DNA of 64,000 nucleotides from Vicia villosa (taxonomy: Eukaryota > Streptophyta > Magnoliopsida > Fabales > Fabaceae): positions 1 through 64,000 of the forward strand of contig NW_026705929.1 in the NCBI RefSeq assembly GCF_029867415.1, written 5' to 3'. Both the position numbers and the translations under genes were made by a program. Within the stretch, counting starts at the first letter, position 1, and each line of letters begins with the position of its first letter. Below, piece after piece: positions 45,901-58,723 of the stretch. The notes under the pieces were generated by a model. That model saw only the letters and a list, made by a program, of their open reading frames with translations, had not been told where the DNA came from and searched no databases.

Positions 45901-46900
45901 CGGGGTTTGTCAATTGCCAAAGCTACGAGTATCGGTAACCCTGAAACCCTAAACTATTATATTTTCTGTTTTTACTATATCCCGCTGGTTTCAATTCCCC
46001 TCTCCTCCGCTGGTTACAATTTCCCTTCCCCATATTAATTGTGTGGTTAGTAATCTTAGGGAGTGCAAACCATGAACTGAATTAGCATCACTAAATTATA
46101 AGATAATATAATTGAATTTAATCACGTGATTGTTGCACCCACGCACACTTTTGGGGTAACCTCTCTGTTGCCTGTTTCCTGTTGTCTGTTGCCTTGTTGC
46201 CTTGTGTTTTTGCAGAATAGCCATGTCCCTCGAATTCGAGGATACCTCAGCCGTGTTACCTCGATACAAATAAAGGTCATAAGTCCCTAATGATGCTGCC
46301 TTCGATACCCTGATATGACCTCGACCCTCGGAAGTTGCCTACGAAAAGGTTGAGGTATCCTTTGGCTGCCTACGAAAAAGGCTATTCTGATCCTTCCCCT
46401 TAGACTACCTGCCTCTCTATGGCATGGGTCAGTCTTATGGCGAACGATAATGCGATGACCCGTTTACATCCAAACGAAAGGCTTCCTGCCCCCTCATGGC
46501 ATGGATAGACCCTTTCATCCTGAAAGGCTAAAAGAACGTTTTTTTAAACTATAAGGTAATTGCCTCTAATTGCTTTGCCTTGCTCTAAAAACTTTTTCAT
46601 ATTCTTTCTCATAATCCTTCAAAATGGCTACGCTCATTTACGAGCTAAAGTCCATATTCTTTTTCTTCTACATTTCTTTTCAAACAAAGAGCAAAGCAAT
46701 TAAGAGCCCATGGAAAACCATGGATGCAAAGGGTGCCTTACACCTTCCCTTTGCATAATTACCCCCCGAACCCTATTTTATTTAAAAGGTTTTTCCTGTT
46801 TCTTTTAGCCTTTCTAACTTGTTTGGATAAAATAAAAGTCGGTGGCGACTCTTGCTTAACCACGACATTTCGATTATAAAAGTCAGTTCACCGTATTACA
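42920..46900 (+). repeat. LTR 2 (middle, mosaic) of the gag-only array
   Basis: 3981 bp, same ends as LTR 1. From its start to about 45902 it shares its variants with LTR 3 against LTR 1 (for example AATTGAGGGAG, CACCATCGATTG, CTGTAGGTTTG, GTTAAGGTTAGG, CTTCGGGGTTTG). From about 45982 to its end it shares LTR 1 variants against LTR 3 (CCCGCTGG, CCATATTAATT, CGAATTCGAGG, AAGTCAGTTC). The switch marks an LTR-LTR crossover. The tRNA-like segment is at 44780-44833. Confidence 0.9.
44780..44833 (+). other. tRNA-like A-box/B-box segment in LTR 2
   Basis: Same boxes as in LTR 1: TAGCGCAGTTGG at 44780-44791 and GGTTCGATCC at 44824-44833. Confidence 0.6.
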
Positions 46901-46904
46901 GAAC

Positions 46905-46922
46905 TGGCGACTCTGCTGGGGA
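46905..46922 (+). promoter_or_regulatory. Primer binding site, second unit
   Basis: TGGCGACTCTGCTGGGGA, four bases after LTR 2, as in unit 1. Confidence 0.8.
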
Positions 46923-48105
46923 GAATTTTCTTATAAAAGAGGGGTTACCTTCAAAAGTTTAGGATTCACTTAAATGTTTTCTATTGTTTGCTTTGTTTGT
47001 TTTATTTTTCAGGGGCGTTTTGGGAAAAAATTGAAGGACGAATCCTATTCCCGGATTCAAGAACACTTAAGATTAGGAGTGGCATAGTCATGGCGACCTC
47101 TTTCACATATGTGGGAGATGAGTCAATATGAAGTTCACGCTTGAGTTAGGACTCCATAGCATATGCACACCTTTCTCAAATGAGGGAGGTCTATGTATGT
47201 GTCTGTGGGTGCGCCGGAGCTCAAGGACCTTTAGTTACCCTTAACCCATCCTGGCCTTTAGGAACGTAGTGGGGGGACTACTCTTGACAAATGTTGAGAA
47301 CTAGTCGCTACCCGATGCTACAATTCAGATAGGTCTTTTCTCAAAGTATCATTGCATGGTGCGAATGCATCATGTCCGAGGGTGCTTTAGAAGGGCTGAC
47401 AATTCTGGATAACTTATAGAACCCGTTGTTGAAATCTCCTTATCCATAGAAATACCCTTGGGAAGGACACCTGATCAGACTCCATGCAAGCCTTAAGCCA
47501 AAAATTGTGTGACTTGTGTGACTCGCGTGACTTGTGTGACTTATTTGTGTTTACTATTAACCTTCATTTCCTCGCAGGTTTTGTTGAAAGGACTTGTTTG
47601 TCCTTAATATCTCACACTATGCCTAATTAACTTCATTCGCATAACATCATGACATCATAAGCATAACATGATTTAACTAACCCTTTCAAGGATCTCAGGG
47701 ATTTAGGGCGCACAATTTCAGGGACTCCTATCAAGGACTGATTTCCTAATCAAGGGGCAAGAAGATTTATTTTCCTCTGGTCACACACCTTCCAATTCAA
47801 AGACTCAGTACCTAGCAAGGGGCAAGAGGATTTACTTTCCTCTGGCCATGTATCTTCAAATACAGAAGTATCCCGAATCAGAGGCGATGACCCACTCGAT
47901 ATGGTGAGCATGATTCTCAAGGAAGGACGTTCCAAGACGACAGTCAAAATTCTTCAGACATAGCTGTGTTTGATTCAATGTCTAAACGTCGCAAGCTAAA
48001 TTCCTAAAGATCCTTGAAAATATTGCACTTGCATTCATAACATTGCATAACAGGTTTCTTACAATAGATCTCTCATCCGACCTCGCTGTTTATTTCAGCA
48101 AGAAA
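46923..48105 (+). other. Leader of unit 2
   Basis: A copy of 37464-38645 with single-base differences (for example an extra C after GGTTACCTT). No coding sequence. Confidence 0.6.
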
Positions 48106-49468
48106 ATGGATCTCAAACAATCTGTCAAGAATCTCCAAGCTCAAAACACAGTTCCAAGCCTTGATTCTGAATTTGTCCAAGGGGCAAGAAGAGCTGAAAA
48201 CCATGCTGACTAAAAAGAAGAAGAAGAAAGGTAAGAAGACTCAGGTAAAAAATCTTAGACCGATCTTGCAACTCAGGGATGTCGAAGCCTCTGAAGACAG
48301 TGACGAGGACGAGCAAGATGATGATGCTAGTGTCAAGACTGGTGTAAAAAGTAACCATGATTCTTCCAAGCCCTCTGAAGAAGAAGAGGACCATTACCAT
48401 GAGGATGAACATCCAGACGACAAATACAAGCTGCTTGAAGAACGTATGAAAGCCGTAGAAATTCAGAAGATACCTGGACTGGATTTTGAAGAGCTGGGAC
48501 TCGTTCCTGGAGTCATTATTCCTCCAAAATTCAAGACTCCCGCCTTTGCTAAATTTGATGGGGTTTCCTGTCCCAAGTTGCACTTGAGATCGTATGTAAG
48601 GAAGATTCAACCTCATACTGCTGATAAGAAACTCTGGATCCATTTCTTTCAAGAGAGCTTATATGGAACTCAACTAGAATGGTATTATCAGCTGGAGGGT
48701 ACTAATATCCATACCTGGGAAGATTTGGTTGTTGCTTTCTATAAGCAATATCAATATAATTCTGACCTTGCACCGACTCGCATGCAACTGCAAAGCATGT
48801 CTATGGGACCCAAGGAAAGTTTCAAGGAGTATGCTCAAAAATGGAGAGATCTAGCTGGAAGAGTCAAACCTTCCTTGGCTGACAGAGAGATGGTAGATAT
48901 GTTCATGAATACACTGACTGGCCCTTTCTATAGTCATTTGCTGGGAAGTTCATCATCTGGATTCACTGAGCTTATACTGACTGGAGAACGTGTTGAAAGT
49001 GGTATCCGAAGCGGAAAAATTCAGGTGGCTACTTCTTTTGGTACTGTAAAAAAGTCATACAATAGGAGGAATGAATCTGACACTGTTGGGGAAATTTTGG
49101 TTTCTAATCAAGCATCGATACAACAACAAAACAACCAACGTAAACAAAGCGCATCCAAAAGACAATTCACAAAGATCAACATGTCTTTGACTCAAGCGCT
49201 GCAACACTTGTTGAAAGCAGAGCTACTTATACAGATAGCTCCTCATCCAAATCCCAACACTTCCTCCCCTCGCTATAATCCCAATGCGAGATGTGCATAT
49301 CACTCCAATAGTCCTGGACATGACACTGACAACTGCTGGACATTGAAGAATAAGATCCAAGACATGATCGATGCCGGGGAAATCAAGTTCGATCATCCTG
49401 CATCTCCTAACGTGATCACTGCTCCCATGCCTAATCACAACAAGAGTGCTAATACTGTGGATGGCTAG
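48106..49468 (+). CDS. gag: Ogre-type gag, unit 2 (435-codon open frame from 48161)
   Basis: Near-identical to the unit 1 gag. The three differences seen are Lys to Asn in the basic N-terminal part (KKLRP to KNLRP), Asp to Gly (KTDVK to KTGVK) and Ser to Phe (ATSSGT to ATSFGT). It has the same indel that separates the ATG at 48106 from the body frame. The zinc motif and gag core are intact. No pol follows. Confidence 0.85.
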
Positions 49469-51570
49469 AAGGATGGACTTTAAGATCATTAGTTTTACTT
49501 TCAGTTGCAATTTCTTTTTTGTTTGTTTAAACATTCGACTTATGATAGACATTATATGTTTTAATAATCATCATCAGTGCATTGCATATGTTTGTCTTGA
49601 GTAATTTATTTCGCTATCACTCATTTTAAATTATGTCTTTACTTTGCATATGTTTTATGATACTCAATTCCTGCTAAAGTTGTAAGCCTTTTGAGGGAGG
49701 ATGACGAAAATGATACCGCAACCTCATACAGTATGCTTTTGAGCGGACTATGCTGACGATGTACAGGCATTGTTTCAATTCCTAAACAGTGGAGATATAA
49801 GGATGATAATCCCTCGTCAACCCCTTTGAGCCTAAGAAGTATAAGTTTCTTTCTTGTACTAATTAAAACCCTTGATCATAACCTGGGGCAGGGTAGTTCT
49901 CAGTTAATTTGGTTGTGCATTCTATTTTAAGAGAATCGTTCAATACACCTTTCAACAAAGGTTTCAATCACAAACGTTCATCCGCACACATCAGAGGAGT
50001 TTTGGAGATGTCAATCAAAAGCCAATGATGGTTCATCAATCAATAAGCAAGGCAGTCAATATCTTTCAAAAAGAAAAAAAACGAAGAAACATATATACAA
50101 AGAAAAGCCTGCTAAGTCAAAACCAAAAGATGACTTAGGCAAAAATCAAGGCATCCCGCTGACTGTAAGCTCAAAATAAACAGTTCAGGCAAAAGTTAGG
50201 GATATCAAAAAAAATGGAAAAGAGAAGTCGATAAATTCCTGAACAACACATTGTTGTGACTACCAAATGGATGAAGTGACTGTCATCTCAAAAGTTCTCT
50301 TTGCTTATGAACCATCATCATTATCAAAGGTGCAAATCCAAAAGTCTCTTGGACCCTGAATGCGTAAGTTGAATTAACTGAGCTTAGGACTGAAGATCAT
50401 CACGAAGGGGGTGGGTACAATCAAATTTTGAGCCATTATCCTTTGTTTCTTAAACCGTGAACCAAGCCACGTTACAACCCTTGAAAGTCCTAATTGAAGC
50501 ATGGTTAGTTCGAAAGCATACTGTCACCAAAAAGGTATCCCGACTCCTTAAGGTTTACTAAAATGCTGAGTCAATATTTCGCTTCTACAAAAATAACATG
50601 TTTTTACAAATATCACGCTTTACATCTCTTGTTTTAATGTTTTTTCAAAAACTCAAGACAAACGTATGCATTGCATCTCATGAATTCATTATTAAACAAA
50701 TTCTGCTACATAATTTCAAATGTTAGCATCAGAATGAATTTGCATAGGGTATGGCTAATGACTCAAAGTTATCCTGACCAACACAGATTACTCCAAGAAG
50801 CAATGTCTCCTACGTATACAAGGGGCATGGCGCGTTTTGCCCAATCAATCTGGGGCAATCTAGTCAAGATTCCAAGAATCTCTCAAAAGCCAAACAGTCA
50901 GGGGCATCATCCTGAGCCTATGATCACTAGGGGCATGTCGCCCATAGTGCACATCTCATAAAGTCCTCGCGAGGCGAATCTTTCCAAAGTTCCTACTAAC
51001 TGGGGCAAACCTACGCAAATCCAGTTTGACATCTTTATCAAATATTCAGTGGCGTGTCCTAATCAAATCCAGGAATGGTAGTTACTATAATACTGGGGGC
51101 AACTTTCACACCCCCACAGAGTAATCATCTTCAAATACTCTCGTCCCGACAAAGACATGGCTCCCCAACAGAGTTTACATCTTCAACACTACTGGTTCTC
51201 CAACACTTCGCTCTTCTCCAATATGGTTTACTAATATCTTTTCTCCCCAATCAGGGTACATCAAGTTACTGATCATCCCCAAGCAGAAATCATACATCCC
51301 TAGCTAAGCATCTCCAAGACAAGATCAAACATCAAAATCACAATGATACAGAGATTTATTTTCTCAAAACACTCCAAATGGCATCAGTCATACATCATAT
51401 ATTCATACATTGCATACATTACCTCATAATAAATTCATACATAACATACAAGTTTCTCATTTATTTTGAGAGACTCGTCACATAAATACATGCATCATGG
51501 CATTGCATGCTGCTAACTTTGTCTTTCAGGTAAGTTCCCAAGCAGACGAATATCATCAACGAATCAATCT
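49469..51570 (+). other. Non-coding remainder of unit 2 (pol absent)
   Basis: A copy of 40009-42110 with a few substitutions (GGTTGTGC for GGCTGTGC, ATGGATGAAG for ATGGAAGAAG, TTTACTAAA for TTTATTAAA). No gene is seen. Confidence 0.7.
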
Positions 51571-51974
51571 TAATCAGATATACATTCCGGAAGCTCGAAC
51601 CCCGGACATTCTGAAAATTCCAATCAGACGCACATTCTGGAAGCATGACCCCCAGACTTCTGAAACATTCTTATCAGATATACATTCCGGAAGCTCGAAC
51701 CTCGGACATTCTGAAAATTTCAATCAGATGCACATTCTGGAAGCATGACCCTCAGACTTCTAAAACATTCTTATCAGATATACATTCTGGAAGCTTGAAC
51801 CTCGGACATTCTGAAAATTTCAATCAGATGCATATTCTGGAAGCATGACCCCCAGACTTCTGAAACATTCTTATCAGATATACATTCCGGAAGCTCGAAC
51901 CCCGGACATTCTGAAAATTCCAAACAGATGCACATTCTGGAAGCATGACCCCCAGACTTCTGAAACATTCTTAT
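51571..51974 (+). repeat. Four 100-bp tandem repeats, unit 2
   Basis: The same four units as at 42111-42514, starting near 51573, 51673, 51773 and 51873. No unit was gained or lost since duplication. Confidence 0.9.
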
Positions 51975-52379
51975 AACTCTCATCTTTTGACACTCATTCA
52001 AGACACAATTCAGAAACAATCCAAGATCTAATTCAGTTACTACGAACGGTGCTGACACGATCATTCTCCAACAAATACTTCTCAGTGGATTCAGTCTAAC
52101 GTACGACTCATCCTAAGTATATTCTTCAGATACGGTCTAACTACGACGTATTCTAATTCCCAGGTCTATCAAGCCGGATGGCATCATTAAGCCCATCTCC
52201 AATAAACTTTCTCTCAAGGCCTGGATGGCATCTTTAAGCCCATCTCCGACAAAAGTCCCTACTTCAGCTAGGGCAAATTTCTTGGTATTCTAGTGTTCAA
52301 TCATCTTCCACCTTCAGATACCGACTGGCACACAAACCACTCTACATCTTCAGGTTTAAGATAATTGAACAGGGGCATC
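51975..52379 (+). other. 3' end of internal region, unit 2
   Basis: A copy of 42515-42919 ending in GAACAGGGGCATC before LTR 3. No gene is seen. Confidence 0.5.
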
Positions 52380-55300
52380 TGTCATACCCCAAAATTTGCC
52401 CATACAATTTCCTCTTGTACAAGTTCAAATCAATACACAAAGCTCCAAGACACACTCTCCTATACAGGGCTCTAAAACTAGGGTTTGGCTCATTCAAAGG
52501 AAAATCAGTGAATCAATGGCTCCAACACATCTCATATGGCTCAATATATCTCACATTATCTCTATGACAAGTATCAAGGCCTATCTCAAAGTTCTGGTCA
52601 CTCAGTTGTTCAAAAAGTCAACAGTCGACTAATTTAACCTAAAAGTCAACTGTGGTCAAAGTAAAGTCAAAACTCCTGATTTTTGGTCAAGATCCTCATA
52701 TTGAAGTATCATTCACCATTTGATCAAGAATTGATCATGGTTCATCAAGAAAAGATCAAAAATCAACAAATCAAAAAGTTTCTAAATTAGGGATTGTATA
52801 GGAGAAAGTCAACTGAACTTTGACCAGCCATAACTCCCACATGGAACATCAGAAATTTTCCATCAAAAGCTCATCTTGAAGGAAATTGAATTCTCTACAA
52901 TGTTGTCTCTCACATGCCAAGTCTAAAAATGCTTCATTTGAGAGATATGGATCAAAAGATTATAGGTCCTTTTCGAAAGTCAACCGAAAGCAGTTTTTGT
53001 CAAAGCCTATAACATCAAGATAAATTCTTCAAATGGAAAAAAGTTTCCAAAGAGGCTTGTAGAGGACATCTTGAGGTTTCCAAAAGTCCTAGAACTCCTC
53101 CATACCTCAAAAATTGAGGGAGATATGCCTTGTCAAAGTCAGGCGATTTCAAAGGGAAAATTGTGAAGTAAAAGGCTTCAAAATAAATCTTTTTGCAAAG
53201 AGACCCAACTTTTTTGGCCCGATCTTGTTCCTTATGATATCCTAGGCCCCATAACAAATGCCATGAATTTTTGATTTAATATTCATATTTTTTATTGAAT
53301 TTAATTCATGGAAAATATAGTATAAATAAAAAAATATGAGAAAATATGAAGGAGATTTGTTTGATTCTATTTTACTTGATTCCAATCACCAATTAAATCA
53401 TAAATTGGGTCCAAATTTGTGGAGATTCATATGGATAAAAAATATTGAAATTTGGCAAAAGTAGAAAGATTGAAAAATCATATTTCAATCAATTTCCCAA
53501 TCAAAGATGTCAAGGTGATTTGTTCAAATTTTGTCAACCTAAATTCTCCTACTACATAAGCAACACGATTGCAGACCAAGAAGGGGGATTTTTCATAAGG
53601 ATTCGCAACCAAGGGCCTTTACAGAAGCAAAAAAAATTGTGGAAGAAAGTGAAGGTGCAGTCAGATTTTTTTGCAAATTCCAGGCCGTTTTAAGCATCAA
53701 GAACGATTCATCATTGCCTCCTGAAGCTATCGAGATATTCACCATCGATTGAAGCACTCGGGATTGTAAGAACACGGCCACAGTTTGTATCTTTTTTTTC
53801 TAATTCGATTTCGTTAAATTATGCATCATAAATACTGGTTAGTTGCATATTTGTGTTCACATGGATGTATAGAAACTTTCTGGATCGGTGGATTTAAGTT
53901 TTGATGCAGGAGTCAAAATCTGCCATGGCTAGGGTTCTTGAACTCGAATTTGGGAACTTCCTAGTCAAGTGAAATTGGATCAAATTAATGCTACCATTAG
54001 ATTCGCAGGGTCACTTATAGTTATTCCGGATCATCGTTTTGTAACGATTGGCGTTTGTTTGCGGGTTTGATGTGGAAGACCTATAGCCACGTTTGAAAAC
54101 CGTGGCCATAGGGTCTGTGATTTCACGAACTCAACAAGGAAGAAGAAGATGGTTGGCGCGCTGTAGGTTTGAATCTCCAAGCAACTTTTTTTATTTATTT
54201 ATTTCGTTTAGCATTGAAACTAATAACAGCAAACGTTAATAGCGCAGTTGGTAAGGCGTGGGAGGCGCAACCCCATTAGCGTGGGTTCGATCCTTGGTTG
54301 CTGAATGCAACCTCTCTTTTTTTTGGCCAGATCCAAGGATGCTGAAGGCGCCTCCTCATGATGGACTACTAGAGGCTCACCACACCCAATCACAAGCTGA
54401 GTTTCTTCAAATTTCTTTTTATTTTTCTTTTTATTTTATATAGTCTTTTCATTTATTTATTTGTTTTGCTTATTAATATCAATTCTAAAAAATCTTCTAA
54501 AATGTCTTTTTTTCACAAAATCATTATTTTAATAATATTTATCTTATTAATTTATTCTAATAATAATAATAATTTGTTTTTTAATTGTTTTAAATTGTTT
54601 AATTAATTTAATTAATTATAGATATTTTTATTCATCGATTAAAAATAAATGTTAAGGTTAGGATATTTAATCGAAACCTGGGTTTCACCGATTTAATTAA
54701 TTGGGTTACAAATCAACAATTAATTTGTTTTCTTATTTATTCTATTAACCATGGCTAACTTGTGCCCTAATGAGGGTTTACGACGGTTATTCCCTACACT
54801 AAAAATATTCCTTTGTTTTTGTGCCTTTTTCAGGTTTGCTTTTCTAATACACTCCGACTATGCGCCACGTCAAGCCAAAAGCTAAGTCTTATTTCGTATT
54901 TATTTTAAATAATCATTTTAAATAATCATTTTATTTTGTTTTTTATCAAATTAGGGTTAAATTTAATTACCATTGAATTAGCCATACACTCACTGCTTCC
55001 TGTTATTTTTCTGTCAATTCTCCGAGGGTCAGAGTCAATGCTTCAGGCAACCCCCGACCATCAACCTTCATAAAAAACGAAGCTAAGTATTCTATTTATT
55101 CAAAGTCTATTTTGTTTCCTTTTAAAATCAGGGTTTGTCTTGCCTTCATTCTCTTTTGCCTTTGCCATTTTTCAGGGTTACCCCGAGGTTTCCTCCGACC
55201 GCCAACCATATCAGATCAAATCAGAGCTAAGTACCTTTGTTTATATACCTTATTATTTTAATTTCTTTTTACCTTCTTATTTTAGGGTTAATTTCGTTTG

Positions 55301-56360
55301 CCTCTGAACTGATAAATGCACTCACCCATTTTTCTGTTTATTCTTCCTTTTCCAAATCTTCGGGGTTTGTCAATTGCCAAAGCTACGAGTATCGGTAACC
55401 CTGAAACCCTAAACTATTATATTTTCTGTTTTTACTATATCCTGCTGGTTTCAATTCCCCTCTCCTCCGCTGGTTACAATTTCCCTTCCCCATGTTAATT
55501 GTGTGGTTAGTAATCTTAGGGAGTGCAAACCATGAACTGAATTAGCATCACTAAATTATAAGATAATATAATTGAATTTAATCACGTGATTGTTGCACCC
55601 ACGCACACTTTTGGGGTAACCTCTCTGTTGCCTGTTGCCTGTTGCCTGTTGCCTTGTTGCCTTGTGTTTTTGCAGAATAGCCATGTCCCTCGAATACGAG
55701 GATACCTCAGCCGTGTTACCTCGATACAAATAAAGGTCATAAGTCCCTAAGGATGCTGCCTTCGATACCCTGATATGACCTCGACCCTCGGAAGTTGCCT
55801 ACGAAAAGGTTGAGGTATCCTTTGGCTGCCTACGAAAAAGGCTATTCTGATCCTTCCCCTTAGACTACCTGCCTCTCTATGGCATGGGTCAGTCTTATGG
55901 CGAACGATAATGCGATGACCCGTTTACATCCAAACGAAAGGCTTCCTGCCCCCTCATGGCATGGATAGACCCTTTCATCCTGAAAGGCTAAAAGAACGTT
56001 TTTTTAAACTATAAGGTAATTGCCTCTAATTGCTTTGCCTTGCTCTAAAAACTTTTTCATATTCTTTCTCATAATCCTTCAAAATGGCTACGCTCATTTA
56101 CGAGCTAAAGTCCATATTCTTTTTCTTCTACATTTCTTTTCAAACAAAGAGCAAAGCAATTAAGAGCCCATGGAAAACCATGGATGCAAAGGGTGCCTTA
56201 CACCTTCCCTTTGCATAATTACCCCCCGAACCCTATTTTATTTAAAAGGTTTTTCCTGTTTCTTTTAGCCTTTCTAACTTGTTTGGATAAAATAAAAGTC
56301 GGTGGCGACTCTTGCTTAACCACGACATTTCGATTATAAAATTCAGTTCACCGTATTACA
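52380..56360 (+). repeat. LTR 3 (3' LTR) of the gag-only array
   Basis: 3981 bp, ending CACCGTATTACA and followed by CTCTT. Private variants lie mostly in its last kilobase: CCTGCTGG, CCATGTTAATT, three tandem TGTTGCC-type units, CGAATACGAGG, CTAAGGATGC, AAATTCAG. The tRNA-like segment is at 54240-54293. Confidence 0.9.
54240..54293 (+). other. tRNA-like A-box/B-box segment in LTR 3
   Basis: Same boxes as in LTRs 1 and 2, unchanged. Confidence 0.6.
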
Positions 56361-56365
56361 CTCTT
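56361..56365. repeat. Target-site duplication, right copy (CTCTT)
   Basis: CTCTT directly after LTR 3, identical to 33452-33456. Confidence 0.85.
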
Positions 56366-56503
56366 CATATTAGAATACTGAGAGGCCAGTATAGACAAAC
56401 ATCGTTCGATCGTGGCCTGTTGCTACTTCAGTTCTTCGATTTCTGGCCCCAATTTCTGAGCCATTTCGACATGGCGAATGCCCGCCTGCACTACTTCGTC
56501 TAT

Positions 56504-58723
56504 TTATTTTTGATTTAGTTGTTGAATCTCATCCCGACAATCCTTTGCAACTTTCACTTTCCCTTGAAGACGTTCAATCTCTTCCTCCCGGAACTTGATA
56601 TTCGCCTCACAGGTCTTATATTCTTGTTGATACTTCGAAAGTTCGAGCTCTAGAGTATCAGCTTTGACAGTTGATTCACAAGCAGCTTTCCATGAAGAGG
56701 TTTGAGTGGATACTTTCATGCTTAATTTTTTATTAACCTCTTGTTTTCGAAGATTATCTGATTGAAGTTGGTCGAGTAAGAGACCTATTGAAACAATCAC
56801 CTGTGAGACCTCGTCAGAGACATTGAGCAAGTCCACTTTCTTTAGAAGATTCTTCAGTCCAAAACAGCTGGTAGCATCTTTTCTCAGTACTTCGACAAGG
56901 TCAGTACCAAAAAACTTTTCCTTTATTTGGTGAAGGATATTTTGGCTGTCAAGTTCCGCACTGTTGTCCATAGAGGTGGTCAAAGAAGCTCCGTATGTGA
57001 CACACGAAACGCTCTTTGCATTCATCGTAGCCTTGAGGAAGCTCGCAGGATTAGTGGTTTTGAGACGCTCTAATTCAGTTGAGGAAAGTATAGGGGGAGC
57101 ATTGGTCGAAGTAGTTGCGTGAACAACGATCTTCTCAAAGGTTTGATTCTCCACTTTTTCTGGTTGGGGTTGACTGGAGGCTTCATCCCTAATTTCGTTC
57201 TCAGAGTTAGTTTCCTCACTTCCCATAGATTGTTCAGCTTCTTCACCAGTATTAGATAGCTGAGGATTGTCTTCCATCTCAACATCTTGATCAATGACTA
57301 GGGATGAATCATTTGAGCGAGTGCTTTCAGTATGGTCAAAGGAAGAGAAATTTGTGGAAGGTTCGTCATCTTCGAGAACTGGTGAGAGGATAGGGGAATT
57401 TCGTTGAGGAATACCTGCCATGAAAATTATAGCATGTCAAAACAAAAGCTATGAAGGAAAATTGTTGGTAAATATAAGGAATATGAGAGTATACCTTGAA
57501 GATTATCAATATCAACAGAAAAATCTGATGTTTTGAGATCAGAGGTAGCAGTACCCACATCGTCCTGCAAATTTAGGAAAATATAAACTCATCATTAGAA
57601 GTTAAGATGAAGGGTGCAGTAAAGTGATAGAAGACAAGATTCATTACCTTTGTTAGGATATTATCTGGGCTCGAATTATGACCTTCGCCTTTGTCACTCA
57701 AAGATGTAGGTTTCGAAGTCCCAGATCCTTTTCCCCTGGCTGAAGAGACGGTAGCTCTCTGTCTTTTCTTCACCACTTGTTTAGTGTGAGGGGGAGATCC
57801 ATCTTCATCTTCTGAAGCAATTGTGGCACTGGTAGTCGAAGCCTTCCGTTTGGGAGTTGGTGGAGGCTTAGTACTCTGGAAATAGTTATGTCAAAGGCTT
57901 AAATGCCATTAAGAATAAAAGCATAAATTTAAGAGTAAAAGTACTCACCACAGGCTTTTTTCTAGTATCTGTAGAGTCATCCCCACTTGCTTTTTTTCCT
58001 TTCGAAGCTGCAGCGACCCTACGTGCAACAGCATCTTTGATACCTCTTTTTCCGCTCAGAGCTATAAGCAAGACAAAATAAGTTAGTATAAAGACGAAGA
58101 AGGAGAATTCTAATCGAAATATCATCCAGTTCCTAACCTTCAGGTATTGGAGTCAGAACACTAACGTGCTCGAGACTTATATGAAGATGTCCTTTGAAAT
58201 TATCCAAGGTATGCTTAGTCGGAACCACTCGTTCGGCACATTTTTTGGATTGTTCGCAAAGAATTTTGGGGACATTCCCACACACAAACCAGTCTGGGAA
58301 AGGAGGGCTTAAAGCCACACTAAAGTCAGCACTAGGTAGTGGAGGGAATTTAGGAGGATATAGTTTGAAAGCCACTTCATAACGTTGTTCGGGTCGAACG
58401 TACATGGGCAATTTCAGCTTATCCAGTTTATTAGAAAACTTTTCGCGTAAAGTAATTGCAGCTTCACGAATGGTCCGACTAAGATCGTTAGGTCTATAGA
58501 TAGTTTCAAAATATTTTTGGAAAGCTTGGATTTCTCTAATATGCGTCGAAGTACCTTTTTGGAAGCGCTCCTGCACGGCAGCAAAAGCCTCAGTTAGTTC
58601 TTGCGAAAGACCAGTGACATCGAAGATCTGGTTGTCATAATATTCCGCACACCACTGATGAAAGTCTATAGTGGAATAGAATGCAGGTTTGAAAGAGATA
58701 GGAGAAAGGGTCGTAATGCCAAC
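56504..58723 (-). CDS. Antisense five-exon gene of the interrupted element, 5' end cut off
   Basis: On the minus strand five exons join in frame over 635 codons without a stop: 58723-58138, 58061-57949, 57875-57648, 57564-57495 and 57414-56504. All four introns (76, 73, 83 and 80 bp) have GT...AG ends (donors GTTAGG, GTGAGT, GTAATG, GTATAC). The N-terminal part is globular (DFHQWCAEYYDNQIFDVTG, LSPPFPDWFVCGNVPKIL); the middle is basic and Ser/Pro/Thr-rich (KKPV, PPPTPKRKAS, KKRQRA), possibly nuclear-localising; the C-terminus is heptad-like (LELELSKYQQEYKTCEANI). I do not recognise the family for certain. It resembles antisense extra ORFs or plant-mobile-domain-like proteins of Tat/Ogre elements. 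The 5' end is removed at 58724 by an LTR, and the array separates it from the antisense ORF at 32160-32880. Confidence 0.7.

Larger units (their letters stand above)
33457..56360 (+). mobile_element. Tandem gag-only Ogre-like element (LTR-internal-LTR-internal-LTR)
   Basis: Three LTRs (33457-37441, 42920-46900, 52380-56360) alternate with two internal regions (37442-42919, 46901-52379). The repeat period is 9463 then 9460 bp. The whole block is flanked by one 5-bp target duplication (CTCTT), so it derives from one insertion of about 13.4 kb, later enlarged. Each internal region has a tRNA-Arg-type primer site, a leader, one gag frame and a long non-coding 3' part with 100-bp repeats. No protease, RT, RNase H or integrase is present. 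The element must have used proteins of a related full-length Ogre. The internal copies differ at roughly a dozen sites by eye, so the duplication is recent. Confidence 0.92.
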
